A stretch of 64,000 nt of DNA, taken from the NCBI GenBank assembly GCA_017399105.1, contig JAFQEJ010000057.1, positions 124,001-188,000 of the forward strand, read 5' to 3'. Position 1 is the stretch's first letter; every line of letters starts with the position of its first letter. A model generated the notes under the pieces. The model was given only the letters and a program-made list of their open reading frames with translations. It was not told the DNA's origin and searched no databases. The position numbers were made by a program, and so were the translations under genes. The DNA comes from Clostridia bacterium. Lineage in GTDB: Bacteria; Bacillota; Clostridia; Oscillospirales; CAG-272. Below are positions 8,065 through 16,574 of the stretch, piece by piece.

Positions 8065-9288
8065 GTAATCCCCGTTGATTCTGACATAGTCATAGCTGAA
8101 GTCGCAGCCCCATGCAGTTGCATTTACATTGCCGCACTTCATGTTAATCTCGATCTGAATGACGTCCTCTACGAGAATCGACTTGGCGATATCTTCATCG
8201 AAGGGATGTCCCTTGCCGTTTTCGCAGACGAGAATCTCTCCTGCCTTCGACTTGAAGCGAACATCGACCAGATCTGTATCAAAGGGAACACCTGCATAAC
8301 CGAGCGCACAGAGAATGCGTCCCCAGTTTGCATCGGCACCGAACATAGCGCACTTCACAAGCGAAGAGCAGATAACCGATTTTGCCAGCGTCTTAGCACC
8401 TGCGATATCGCTGAAGTTGTAGAGGTTGCACTCAAGCAGCTTGGTTGCGCCCTCACCGTCGGCAGCAATTGCCATTGCCATGGTACGGCAGAGTGTATTG
8501 AGCGCTGCACAGAATGCATCATAAGCCTCACCCTCGCCTGTGATTTCAGCCGCACCCGAGAGTCCGGATGCCAGTACGGTAACCATATCGTTGGTGCTGG
8601 TATCGCCGTCCACGCTGACCATATTGAAGGTGTCGGCAATGGCAGCCTTCAGCGCACGGTCGAGCAGTTCTGCAGAGATAGCAGCGTCTGTGGTGATGAA
8701 GCCCAGCATGGTGCCCATCTGGGGATGAATCATGCCCGAGCCTTTGCAGATGCCGCCCATTTTGATGGTGGTACCGTTAAATTCATAGCTGAAGCAGTAT
8801 TCCTTCTTCTTTAAATCGGTAGTCATGATGGCGGTAGCAGCCAGATCACTTGCTTCAGCGGTGATGTCAAGTTCGGCATGCAGCTTAGGAATGCCTGTGA
8901 GAATAGGCTCGAGGGGCAGAGGAACGCCGATGACACCGGTGGAAGCAACGATGACTTCTTCCTCAGCGATGCCAAGCTCTTCTGCAAGTGCTTTGCAGGT
9001 GGCGTTTGCCTTGTCGTAGCCGTCGGCGTTGCATGCATTTGCATTGCCGCTGTTGCAGATGACAGCGCGAGCCTTACCGCCTGCCAGATGTGCTCTTGTT
9101 ACGCCAACCGGAGCGGCGAAAACCTTATTGGTTGTATAAACGCCGGCGGCACTGCAGGTCTTGTCAGCCACGATCAGTGCAATATCGCGGCGCTCTGCAT
9201 TCTTTCTCAAACCGCAGTGAATGCCCGAAGCGCGGAAACCGGCAGGTGCGGTGATACCGCCGTCGCAGGGCTTGATGATGATAGACAT
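8056..9288 (-). CDS. argJ: Bifunctional glutamate N-acetyltransferase / amino-acid acetyltransferase
   Basis: Moves the acetyl group from N-acetylornithine to glutamate, recycling it through the pathway; some members also use acetyl-CoA. The protein self-cleaves before a conserved threonine; here that is T193 in HPQMGTMLGF, where most relatives have MATML. The family segment KGSGMI stands just before it. ATG 9288 is chosen because AAGGAG lies nine bases upstream; the longer open frame to 9405 has no ribosome site and would overlap the upstream gene. 410 residues, normal size. A separate argA or argE is not seen, consistent with the cyclic route. Confidence 0.95.
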   Translation of the reverse strand: MSIIIKPCDGGITAPAGFRASGIHCGLRKNAERRDIALIVADKTCSAAGVYTTNKVFAAPVGVTRAHLAGGKARAVICNSGNANACNADGYDKANATCKALAEELGIAEEEVIVASTGVIGVPLPLEPILTGIPKLHAELDITAEASDLAATAIMTTDLKKKEYCFSYEFNGTTIKMGGICKGSGMIHPQMGTMLGFITTDAAISAELLDRALKAAIADTFNMVSVDGDTSTNDMVTVLASGLSGAAEITGEGEAYDAFCAALNTLCRTMAMAIAADGEGATKLLECNLYNFSDIAGAKTLAKSVICSSLVKCAMFGADANWGRILCALGYAGVPFDTDLVDVRFKSKAGEILVCENGKGHPFDEDIAKSILVEDVIQIEINMKCGNVNATAWGCDFSYDYVRINGDYRS

Positions 9289-9326
9289 AGTAGAAAACTC
9301 CTTATATATAAGAGTATGAATTATTT

Positions 9327-10061
9327 TCAGGTAATATATCCGCCGTTGGGTGCGATCACTTGACCGGTCACATAGGAGGCTGAGTCGCAGAGAAAACGAA
9401 CACATTCCGCAACCTCAGCAGGACTTCCCAGGCGTCCCATTGGGATCTCATCGGCAAGTGTCTGCAGGTCATCGGGGGAGAGATGTGCATTCATCTCGGT
9501 GTCAATCACACCGGGAGCGACGCAGTTCACACGAATGCCCGAGGGGGCCACCTCTTTGGCGAGTGCCTTGGTGAAGCCGATGATTGCCGCCTTAGCTGTG
9601 GAATAATGAACCTCACAAGAAGCACCGACCTGGCCCCACATAGAGGAGACATTGACGATGGCACCGCTTTGTTCGCGGATCATGTATGGAAGAACTGCCT
9701 TTGTACAGTTCAGCGTGCCCATCAGATTTACATCGAAGAGCCGCTTCTCGGTATCTGCTGTGATGTCGGTGAAAAGTCCAACCACCGATATGGCGGCATT
9801 GTTGACCAGTACATCAATCCGACCGGTAAGGGAAAGTGAAAACTTTATAAGAGCAGAAGCTTCTTCGGCATTAGCCACATCCGCCCGAAAGGGATAGGCA
9901 CTTCCGCCGGAAGCTTTGATAGCTTCCACCGTTTCCATAGCTGCAGCTTCATTCTGCACAAAGTTGATCACAACCTCATAACCGTGAGAAGCAAGCTCCA
10001 TGGCGCAGGCACGTCCGATTCCGCGGGATGCACCGGTGATAACAGCAACTTTTCGGCTCAT
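9327..10061 (-). CDS. SDR-family dehydrogenase (FabG-like) inserted in the arginine cluster
   Basis: A 244-residue classical short-chain dehydrogenase. The NAD(P) loop TGASRGIG is at residues 9-16, NNAA near 87-90, the catalytic serine in NVSS near 140, and YSTAK gives Y153 and K157. It resembles 3-oxoacyl-ACP reductases, but no fatty-acid gene is near. Its ATG overlaps the argC end in the arrangement TGA-T-ATG with no separate ribosome site, so translation is probably coupled to argC. The open frame continues upstream to 10106 but would overlap argC. Its position among seven arginine genes is unexpected and no arginine step needs an SDR. The substrate is unknown. Confidence 0.88.
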   Translation of the reverse strand: MSRKVAVITGASRGIGRACAMELASHGYEVVINFVQNEAAAMETVEAIKASGGSAYPFRADVANAEEASALIKFSLSLTGRIDVLVNNAAISVVGLFTDITADTEKRLFDVNLMGTLNCTKAVLPYMIREQSGAIVNVSSMWGQVGASCEVHYSTAKAAIIGFTKALAKEVAPSGIRVNCVAPGVIDTEMNAHLSPDDLQTLADEIPMGRLGSPAEVAECVRFLCDSASYVTGQVIAPNGGYIT

Positions 10062-10062
10062 A

Positions 10063-11109
10063 TCAGAATGCCGGCGGGACAAAATCGAGACCGCAGGATT
10101 CCTCAAGACCGAAGCGCAGATTCATGTTCTGGATTGCCTGACCGGCTGCACCCTTGACCATATTGTCGATGCAGGAGGAAACGATCAGCATATTGGTGCG
10201 CTTGTCAAAGTGGAGCGAAATGTCGCAGTAGTTGGACATACGAACATTCTTGAGGTTGGCATAGCTGCCCTTGGGCTGAACGCGGACAAACAGCTCGTTT
10301 TCATATGCTGCGGCATAAGCTGCATAGACCTCATCAAATGAAACACCGTCGCGGAGCTTCACATAGATGGAGGATTCAATGCCGCGGTTGACGGGGAGGA
10401 GGTGAGGTACAAAGGTGACCTTCATCTCTTCGCCTGCTATTTCGGAGAGGGTCTGCTCGATTTCGGGTGTATGACGGTGCACACCTGCTTTGTAAGCGGC
10501 AAAGGCTTCGTTTGTATCGGGATAGTGAGTGCCCTGTGTCAGCGATCTGCCGGCACCGGTAACGCCCGACTTGGAGTCAACAATCACAGTGCCCTTTTCC
10601 AGATAGCCGCCGCGGATGGCGGGTGCAAGACCGAGGGCAACGCTGGTGGGATAGCAGCCGGGATTCGCAATGATTTCGGCACCCTTGATTTCGTCGCGGT
10701 AGAGCTCGGGGATGGCATAGACAGCCTCATTGTGGAGCTCGGGATGTTCATAACGCTTGCCGTACCACTCGCTGTAATCCTCCTCGTTATGGAGACGGAA
10801 GTCTGCACCAAGATCAATGAAAACCGCGCAGTGGGAGAGGCACTTTTCTGCAAACGGCTCGGAAAGACCGTGGGGGAGCGATCCGAAGATCACATCACAG
10901 CGGGGAATAATCTCATCTGCGCCCTCGAGGGTCATGTCACAGATACCGCGCAGGTTGGGGTAGATGTCGGATAACTGCTGTCCCTCGAAGGAAACCGAGG
11001 AAACGGCAACGATCTCAGCCTGAGGATGTGTTGAAAGGATGCGTACCAGCTCAACGCCCGCATAGCCGGTGGCACCGATGATACCGCATTTGATTTTTTC
11101 TTTTGTCAT
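10063..11109 (-). CDS. argC: N-acetyl-gamma-glutamyl-phosphate reductase
   Basis: NADPH-dependent reduction of N-acetylglutamyl phosphate to the semialdehyde. The dinucleotide loop GATGYAG is at about 12-18 and the catalytic cysteine C152 lies in NPGCYPTS. 348 residues, normal for the family. It starts 18 bases after argH with an AGGAT-type ribosome site and its stop is one base from the SDR start. Confidence 0.96.
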   Translation of the reverse strand: MTKEKIKCGIIGATGYAGVELVRILSTHPQAEIVAVSSVSFEGQQLSDIYPNLRGICDMTLEGADEIIPRCDVIFGSLPHGLSEPFAEKCLSHCAVFIDLGADFRLHNEEDYSEWYGKRYEHPELHNEAVYAIPELYRDEIKGAEIIANPGCYPTSVALGLAPAIRGGYLEKGTVIVDSKSGVTGAGRSLTQGTHYPDTNEAFAAYKAGVHRHTPEIEQTLSEIAGEEMKVTFVPHLLPVNRGIESSIYVKLRDGVSFDEVYAAYAAAYENELFVRVQPKGSYANLKNVRMSNYCDISLHFDKRTNMLIVSSCIDNMVKGAAGQAIQNMNLRFGLEESCGLDFVPPAF

Positions 11110-11127
11110 GATCCTGTATCCTTTCCT

Positions 11128-12513
11128 TTATTCGGTCTTAGCCTTGGTGATGAAATCTTCGACCAGAGAAATCTGTCTTGCAACAGAAGCAGCTGCAGGA
11201 CCGCCGCGTACCGATCTGCCATTTACGCAGGTGTCGAGATCGATGGCAGCATATACATCCTCATCGAAGATGTCCGAAAGTGCACGGTATTCGTCCAGAG
11301 TCAGCTCCTCCAGCGTTTTGCCGTTGTCGGTACAGTAGCCGACAAGCTGACCGACAATCTTATAAGCTGAGCGGAAGGGAAGTCCCTTCTTCACCATATA
11401 GTCTGCACAGTCGGTGGCATTGATGAAACCCTTGGATGCTGCGCGGCGGAGCACTTCACTGCGCACTGTCATGGTGTCGAACATCTTTGTAAAGACTTCA
11501 AGTGCAATCTTGGTGTTGTCGATGGCATCGAAAATTACTTCCTTGTCCTCCTGCATATCCTTGTTATATGCCAGAGGCAGTGACTTCATCATGGTCAGCA
11601 GGGTGGTAAGTGAGCCGTATACTCTGCCTGTCTTGCCGCGTACCAGCTCTGCCACATCGGGATTCTTCTTCTGAGGCATGATTGAGGAACCGGTGGAGTA
11701 TGCGTCATCCAGATCGCAGAAGCCGTATTCTGAGGAGCACCAGAGGATGATTTCCTCTGAGAAGCGGCTCATATGCATCATCAGTGTAGAGAGATCAAAG
11801 GCAAGCTCAAGCACGAAGTCGCGGTCGGACACGCCGTCGATGCTGTTTTCGGTGACAGAATCAAATCCGAGTAGCTCGGCTACACGCTCACGGCAGATGG
11901 GATAGGTGGTCGAAGCCAGCGCACCCGAACCCAGCGGCATTACATTGGTTCTGCGCTTGGTATCGCAGATTCTGTCATAATCGCGCATCAGCATGGAAGC
12001 ATATGCCAGAATGTAATGACCGAAGGTCACCGGCTGTGCGCGCTGAAGATGTGTGTAGCCGGGCATAACGTCGGCGGCATGCAGCTTTGCTTTCTTTGCA
12101 ATTACTTCGAGCAGATCGAGCACCAGCACTTTGATCTCTTCGATCTGCCCCATCAGATACATGCGGATGTCAAGGGCTACCTGATCGTTTCGGCTTCGTG
12201 CGGTATGGAGCCGCTTACCCGCATCACCGATACGGGAGGTCAGCACCTCTTCTACAAACATGTGAATGTCCTCGGCTTCGGGATCGATTTCCAGTGCTCC
12301 CGAATCAAGGTCGGCAAGTATGCCGCGCAGGGCGGTGATGATCTTCTCGGAATCCTCTTTGGGGATGATGCCGCACTCTCCCAGCATGGTTGCATGGGCG
12401 ATGCTGCCTGTGATGTCCTCACGGTACATGCGGCAGTCGAAGGAAATAGAAGAATTAAAATCGTTTACGCGCGTGTCGACGTCCTTTTTAAAGCGTCCGG
12501 CCCACATTTTCAT
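11128..12513 (-). CDS. argH: Argininosuccinate lyase
   Basis: Splits argininosuccinate into arginine and fumarate. The fumarase/aspartase superfamily signature GSSIMPQKKNP is present in the usual place, with the catalytic serine loop. 461 residues, normal length. GAGG lies upstream of ATG 12513. A hairpin in the 100-base gap to argG may uncouple it partly from that gene. Confidence 0.97.
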   Translation of the reverse strand: MKMWAGRFKKDVDTRVNDFNSSISFDCRMYREDITGSIAHATMLGECGIIPKEDSEKIITALRGILADLDSGALEIDPEAEDIHMFVEEVLTSRIGDAGKRLHTARSRNDQVALDIRMYLMGQIEEIKVLVLDLLEVIAKKAKLHAADVMPGYTHLQRAQPVTFGHYILAYASMLMRDYDRICDTKRRTNVMPLGSGALASTTYPICRERVAELLGFDSVTENSIDGVSDRDFVLELAFDLSTLMMHMSRFSEEIILWCSSEYGFCDLDDAYSTGSSIMPQKKNPDVAELVRGKTGRVYGSLTTLLTMMKSLPLAYNKDMQEDKEVIFDAIDNTKIALEVFTKMFDTMTVRSEVLRRAASKGFINATDCADYMVKKGLPFRSAYKIVGQLVGYCTDNGKTLEELTLDEYRALSDIFDEDVYAAIDLDTCVNGRSVRGGPAAASVARQISLVEDFITKAKTE

Positions 12514-12574
12514 AGGAAAATTACCTCGTTTTGGTTGTAATTACAGAAAATTCAATGGATGTGTAAAAAGTCAT

Positions 12575-12600
12575 AAAAGAGGCGGCGTACCGCCCCTTTT
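12575..12600 (-). terminator. Hairpin between argG and argH (partial terminator candidate)
   Basis: On the minus strand AAAAGG-GGCGG, four-base loop, CCGCC-TCTTTT, then ATGACTTTTT. The stem is short and the T-run is interrupted, so it may terminate only part of the transcripts coming from argG. Confidence 0.45.
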
Positions 12601-12613
12601 ATATCGGGTTCGA

Positions 12614-13846
12614 TTACTTGTTGTTTTCGCGCTCGGCGTCCAGCTTAGCCTTAACCTTGATCGGGAGACCGAAGAGGTTGATGAAGCCTTCTGCATCAGC
12701 CTGGTTGTAGTCCTCGTCCTCACCGAAGGAAGCGGTCTGTTCATCATAGAGGGTATAAGGAGAAGTTACACCGGCATTGATGAGATTGCCCTTGTAGAGC
12801 TTCAGCTTGACATCGCCGGTAACAGTCTCGTTTACCTTGTCAACGAATGCGCAGAGAGCCTCGCGGAGGGGAGTGAACCACTGGCCGTTGTAGGTGAGGT
12901 CAGCCATCTTGGGAGCGACCTGAGCGTACATGAAGTGGAAGGTTTCCTTATCAAGGGTGATGGTTTCGAGAACATTGTGAGCTTTGTAGAGGATGGTGCC
13001 TGCGGGAGTCTCATAAACGCCGCGGCTCTTCATACCAACCAGACGGTTCTCAACGATGTCAAGGATGCCGATGCCGTTTGCGCCGCCGATTTTGTTGAGT
13101 GTTTCAACGAGCTTGACGCAGTCCATCTCTTCGCCGTTGACAGCAGTGGGAATACCCTTCTCAAAGTGGATGGTAACATAGGTGGGAGTGTCGGGAGCCT
13201 GCTCGGGAGAAACGCCAAGCTCAAGGAAGCCGTTCTTGTTGTACTGAGGCTCATTTGCGGGAGACTCAAGGTCGAGACCCTCGTGGGAGAGATGCCAGAG
13301 GTTCTTATCCTTGGAGTAGTTGGTCTCACGGCTGATCTTCAGCGGGATGCCCTTCATCTCGGCGTAGTCGATCTCTTCGTCACGGGACTTGATATCCCAG
13401 ATTCTCCAGGGAGCGATGATCTCCATTTCGGGAGCGAATGCCTTAACGGTCAGCTCAAAACGAACCTGGTCGTTGCCCTTACCGGTGCAGCCGTGGCAGA
13501 TTGCGTCAGCGCCCTCAGCCTTGGCAATTTCAACAAGACGCTTTGCGATGCAGGGACGAGCATGGGAAGTACCAAGCAGATAGTCCTCGTATTTTGCGTC
13601 AGCCTTGAGGCAGGGCCAGATGTAGTTTTCGATATAGTCTTTTCTCAGATCTTCGATATAAATCTTGGAAGCGCCGGTTTTGATCGCCTTTTCTTCCAGA
13701 CCGTCCAGCTCGTCCTTCTGACCGACGTTGCCGGATACAGCGATGATCTCGCAGCCGGGATAGTTATCCTTCAGCCACGGAATAATAATGGATGTGTCAA
13801 GTCCGCCCGAGTAGGCAAGAACGATTTTTTTGATTTCTTTTTTCAT
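12614..13846 (-). CDS. argG: Argininosuccinate synthase
   Basis: ATP-dependent joining of citrulline and aspartate to argininosuccinate. The ATP pyrophosphatase loop AYSGGLDTS is at residues 11-19. 410 residues, normal length. It is the first gene behind the promoter and ARG-box region at 13899-13993, so it is probably the most directly arginine-regulated gene of the cluster. Confidence 0.97.
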   Translation of the reverse strand: MKKEIKKIVLAYSGGLDTSIIIPWLKDNYPGCEIIAVSGNVGQKDELDGLEEKAIKTGASKIYIEDLRKDYIENYIWPCLKADAKYEDYLLGTSHARPCIAKRLVEIAKAEGADAICHGCTGKGNDQVRFELTVKAFAPEMEIIAPWRIWDIKSRDEEIDYAEMKGIPLKISRETNYSKDKNLWHLSHEGLDLESPANEPQYNKNGFLELGVSPEQAPDTPTYVTIHFEKGIPTAVNGEEMDCVKLVETLNKIGGANGIGILDIVENRLVGMKSRGVYETPAGTILYKAHNVLETITLDKETFHFMYAQVAPKMADLTYNGQWFTPLREALCAFVDKVNETVTGDVKLKLYKGNLINAGVTSPYTLYDEQTASFGEDEDYNQADAEGFINLFGLPIKVKAKLDAERENNK

Positions 13847-13898
13847 GATTTTATCTCGCTTTCTATATCATTTCAGCTTATTGATTTTCGATGGTATT

Positions 13899-13927
13899 AT
13901 TATACCTCGCTTACTCGAAAAATGCAA
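13899..13927 (-). promoter_or_regulatory. Promoter 1 of the arginine cluster
   Basis: Minus strand: TTGCAT (13927-13922), 17-base spacer, TATAAT (13904-13899). It lies about 50 bases upstream of argG. Confidence 0.75.
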
Positions 13928-13936
13928 TCGGCAATA

Positions 13937-13960
13937 TGCACAAATATGCATAAATATTCA
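13937..13960 (-). promoter_or_regulatory. ARG-box-like operator pair (ArgR/AhrC site)
   Basis: On the minus strand TGAATATTTATGCA (13960-13947) matches the ArgR box TGAATWWWWATTCA at 13 of 14 positions. A second, weaker copy TGCATATTTGTGCA (13950-13937) overlaps it by four bases. Both lie between the two promoter candidates, where a bound repressor could block both. The argR gene itself is not in the window. Confidence 0.65.
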
Positions 13961-13965
13961 GTGCA

Positions 13966-13993
13966 ATTTTATCATATCGAGTGGCTCAGTCAA
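13966..13993 (-). promoter_or_regulatory. Promoter 2 (upstream) of the arginine cluster
   Basis: Minus strand: TTGACT (13993-13988), 16-base spacer, TAAAAT (13971-13966) in the context TGATAAAAT. It reads into the ARG boxes. Confidence 0.5.
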
Positions 13994-14243
13994 ATACTAA
14001 TGGCTCGATTTTCTTACTGCTTCACGAATTGTGGTCGGTTTGTGCATCTTGTTCCTGAGGATGAATAAATATTAGCAAATATACTGCATACCGATGAATA
14101 TCCATGAAAATTTTACTCAGAGTAAAAGTCGCACAAGTGCAAATAATGAATCTGCGGTGCATCGAAGACCGATTGCGGAATCTTCCGATTTGCCGTCCGT
14201 TTCGGACTCCGGCAGCCGATTCGGATTCATATTGCCGGAGAAT
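13994..14243 (+). other. Gene-free stretch between divergent arginine and deacetylase genes
   Basis: The frame of the deacetylase is open back to 14104, but the residues there do not resemble a signal peptide and the good ribosome site lies downstream. No convincing plus-strand sigma-A promoter is seen. TGAATA (14062-14067) and CATACC (14087-14092) hint at a sporulation sigma-G promoter, but the 19-base spacing and the -10 mismatch make this weak. Confidence 0.4.
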
Positions 14244-14256
14244 GGAGGTTCAAATG

Positions 14257-15051
14257 ATGAAGCTGTCACATCTGATCCTGACCGGCACGGCACTTGTTCT
14301 GGTACTTGCCGCCTTCGGATCTTCCGTTTATGCTAATGACGAGACCAAAGCACACAGTTGGTATTGCAGGAAAAATGACACGCACACCATCCCCGAGCTT
14401 GATCCGTCTTTTGAATTTATATACAAATACGATGGTGCATATGCGGATAAAAATGCAGGCGAGGATGACAAGGTGATCTATCTTACCTTTGATGCCGGCT
14501 ACGAAAACGGCAATATTGCGAAGATTCTCGACACCATGAAGGCTCACAATGCCAAAGGAGCTTTTTTTGTTCTTGAAAATCTTGTAAAGCGCGACACCGA
14601 ACTGGTGAAGCGCATGGCTGAGGAAGGGCATCTTGTCTGCAATCACACTGCCAGCCATCCCGATATGACTGCCTACACTGACAAATCCCGTTTTGCCGGA
14701 CAGCTTGAAAAGCTTGAGAAAACCTACACCGAGCTGACAGGCTATGAAATGGCGAGATACTACCGTCCGCCCGAGGGACGCTTCAGCGAGCAGAATCTGC
14801 AGTTTGCCAAGGAGCTGGGCTATAAGACGGTCTTCTGGAGCTTTGCATATGCCGACTGGGATAACGATCGCCAGCCCGATACCGAAAAGGCTTTCCGAAA
14901 GATTATGGATCATACCCACAATGGTGAAGTGATCCTGCTCCATCCGACCTCGGCTGCCAATGCCGCGATCCTTGACCGGCTGCTCTCGGAATGGGAGTCG
15001 CAGGGTTACCGCTTCGGCAGCCTGAACGAGTTATTTGAAAAGAAGACGTAA
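14257..15051 (+). CDS. PdaA-like polysaccharide deacetylase (delta-lactam / spore cortex type)
   Basis: NodB-fold carbohydrate esterase 4. The closest resemblance I recognise is B. subtilis PdaA, which removes acetyl groups from muramic acid for muramic delta-lactam formation in spore cortex. Residues 1-26 form a signal peptide. The metal/catalytic motif reads TFDAGYENG: D79 is kept and the second Asp is Ala, a position that varies in the PdaA group. HTASHP supplies the metal histidines and RPPEGRFSE the arginine motif; the C-terminus has VILLHP. The start is ATG 14257, with GGAGG eight bases upstream (ATG 14254 is the alternative). The next deacetylase overlaps the 3' end. Exact substrate is inferred. 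Confidence 0.85.
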   Translation: MKLSHLILTGTALVLVLAAFGSSVYANDETKAHSWYCRKNDTHTIPELDPSFEFIYKYDGAYADKNAGEDDKVIYLTFDAGYENGNIAKILDTMKAHNAKGAFFVLENLVKRDTELVKRMAEEGHLVCNHTASHPDMTAYTDKSRFAGQLEKLEKTYTELTGYEMARYYRPPEGRFSEQNLQFAKELGYKTVFWSFAYADWDNDRQPDTEKAFRKIMDHTHNGEVILLHPTSAANAAILDRLLSEWESQGYRFGSLNELFEKKT

Positions 15052-15754
15052 AGGAAAGCGCAGATTCCTTTCTATCCTGATTATGCTGTCCCTCTGTTTC
15101 GGTCTGACACAGGGAGCATCGGCAGTATGGAAGGATTACAGCGACAACACCAATGTCTTCCGCTTCAAGCGCAACGAAGGAATGAAGATTGCCCTCACCT
15201 TTGATGACGGACCAAACCATGTGTACACCGAGCAGATCCTCGATATTCTGAAGGAAAACGAGGTACACGGTACCTTTTTTGTCATCGGAGAGAATGCGAA
15301 AATTTATCCCGATCTCATTGCCCGTGAAATTGCGGAAGGGCATGAGGTAGGCAATCACACCTACCATCATCCCCATCTGAAAAAGCTCACAAAGGAGGCG
15401 GTGAGGCAGGAAATTCTGCTTGGCGAGGAGGCTCTTTATGAGATCGATGACTACAGACCCAAGCTCTTCCGTCCTCCCGAGGGCATGTGCAGTGAGGAAA
15501 TCATTGCCTGCGCCGAGGAGCTGGACTACAATGTGATCCTCTGGAGCATTGATACCCTGGACTGGGCGCACAATTCGGTGGAAAACATCACCGAAATGAT
15601 CATGACCAATATCCGTGACGGTGACATCATCCTTTTTCACGATCATGTCACCAAAATCAGCCCAACCCCCGAGGTGCTGAAGATCATCATTCCCAAGCTG
15701 AAGGAAATGGGCTACAGCTTTGTAACCGTTTCGGAGCTCATCGGAACAAGATAA
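15035..15754 (+). CDS. Secreted polysaccharide deacetylase (peptidoglycan deacetylase type), TTG start
   Basis: Carbohydrate esterase 4 protein of 239 residues with a full set of catalytic motifs: TFDDGPN with D57 and D58, NHTYHHPHL for the metal histidines, RPPEG, and ILFHDH near the end. It probably removes N-acetyl groups from cell-wall glycan outside the membrane. The N-terminus is a clear signal peptide, KRRRKGKRR then a hydrophobic core and ASA before residue 31. The only start that preserves the positive n-region is TTG 15035, which overlaps the previous gene by 17 bases, so translation is likely coupled. The two neighbours are only distantly alike, so this is a functional pair and not a recent duplicate. 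Confidence 0.88.
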   Translation: MKRRRKGKRRFLSILIMLSLCFGLTQGASAVWKDYSDNTNVFRFKRNEGMKIALTFDDGPNHVYTEQILDILKENEVHGTFFVIGENAKIYPDLIAREIAEGHEVGNHTYHHPHLKKLTKEAVRQEILLGEEALYEIDDYRPKLFRPPEGMCSEEIIACAEELDYNVILWSIDTLDWAHNSVENITEMIMTNIRDGDIILFHDHVTKISPTPEVLKIIIPKLKEMGYSFVTVSELIGTR

Positions 15755-15789
15755 AACGCAACAACACATTCCTGTGTTTTCAGATAAGG

Positions 15790-15824
15790 AAAACCCGTGG
15801 CAGTCATCCTGTCACGGGTTTTGT
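15790..15824. terminator. Bidirectional terminator between convergent genes
   Basis: AAAACCCGTG (15790-15799) pairs with CACGGGTTTT (15813-15822). It serves the deacetylases from the left and the redox operon from the right. Confidence 0.7.
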
Positions 15825-15826
15825 GG

Positions 15827-16510
15827 TTAATTGAAATATTTACGAAGAGGAAACCTATCCTCAAAGGTGAAGAGCTTCTCGTAAAGCACACCGAATCTGC
15901 CGATGAGCCATCCGTTGATCAGCGCGCAGATGACGGTACCTGCTTTGATTCCCTCGAAATGTCCGAAGCCGAAGAAGAGGAAGGAGAGCAGAATGGCAAT
16001 TACACAGCTTGTGCAGTCATAGACCGTTTTGACACGGCTTAACTTAAAGTTGTACTTAGCCGATAGCTCCATGACGAAAAGCTCGTATGCCTCGGGCGAT
16101 ATGTAGGTGCGGAAAAGCATCGCAACACCTGCGGTGCAGAATCCCATACCGACACAGTAATAGACAATGCGCAGTGCGATTCCCTCTGCGGGGAGTCCGC
16201 TCATAAGCAGCATAAATCCATCCAGAAGCAGTCCGTAGAAGAGCGCCGTCAGAAAGGAGATCGGATAGGACAGCTTGAATCGTCTGAGGATGACTGCGGT
16301 CAGAACAATCAGCACTGCCTGCAGTGTATATTCAGCCATGCCGAAGCTGAAAAAGGGAAGGATCTGAGACAGCTTCAGATGCAGGAGATAGGCAGGTGCC
16401 ACGATCATCGACATACCGAAATCGGCAAGCTCCATCAGCGATGTACCGAAGGCGAGAAGGACGATACCGAGCAGATAAGCTGCCTCGGTGTAAAAGACAG
16501 TTTTTTTCAT
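15827..16510 (-). CDS. Integral membrane protein, YczE/YitT-like (DUF6198 type)
   Basis: 227 residues with about five or six hydrophobic segments (for example LLGIVLLAFGTSLMELADFG at the N-terminus, and CVIAILLSFLFFGFGHF). The pattern fits the YczE/YyaS/DUF6198 membrane family, whose biochemical role is unknown. ATG 16510 is chosen because GGAG lies five bases upstream; the open frame extends to 16717 inside the previous gene without membrane character. It is the last gene of the minus-strand redox operon, 64 bases after the FAD oxidoreductase, so it might move the operon's substrate or product, but that is inference. Confidence 0.7.
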   Translation of the reverse strand: MKKTVFYTEAAYLLGIVLLAFGTSLMELADFGMSMIVAPAYLLHLKLSQILPFFSFGMAEYTLQAVLIVLTAVILRRFKLSYPISFLTALFYGLLLDGFMLLMSGLPAEGIALRIVYYCVGMGFCTAGVAMLFRTYISPEAYELFVMELSAKYNFKLSRVKTVYDCTSCVIAILLSFLFFGFGHFEGIKAGTVICALINGWLIGRFGVLYEKLFTFEDRFPLRKYFN

Positions 16511-16574
16511 AACGTCTCCGTATTGGATTGATTTTGACGTTTGATACAGAAACGGTAAAAAGATGGTGACAGGA

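Noticed and set aside
12266..14068. Plus-strand open frame of about 600 codons opposite argG and part of argH
   Set aside because: Shadow of argG; it also crosses the promoter and ARG-box region and resembles no protein.
14062..14092. Sigma-G promoter for the PdaA-like gene
   Set aside because: TGAATA and CATACC are separated by 19 bases and the -10 lacks the final TA, so the match is too poor to list as a promoter.
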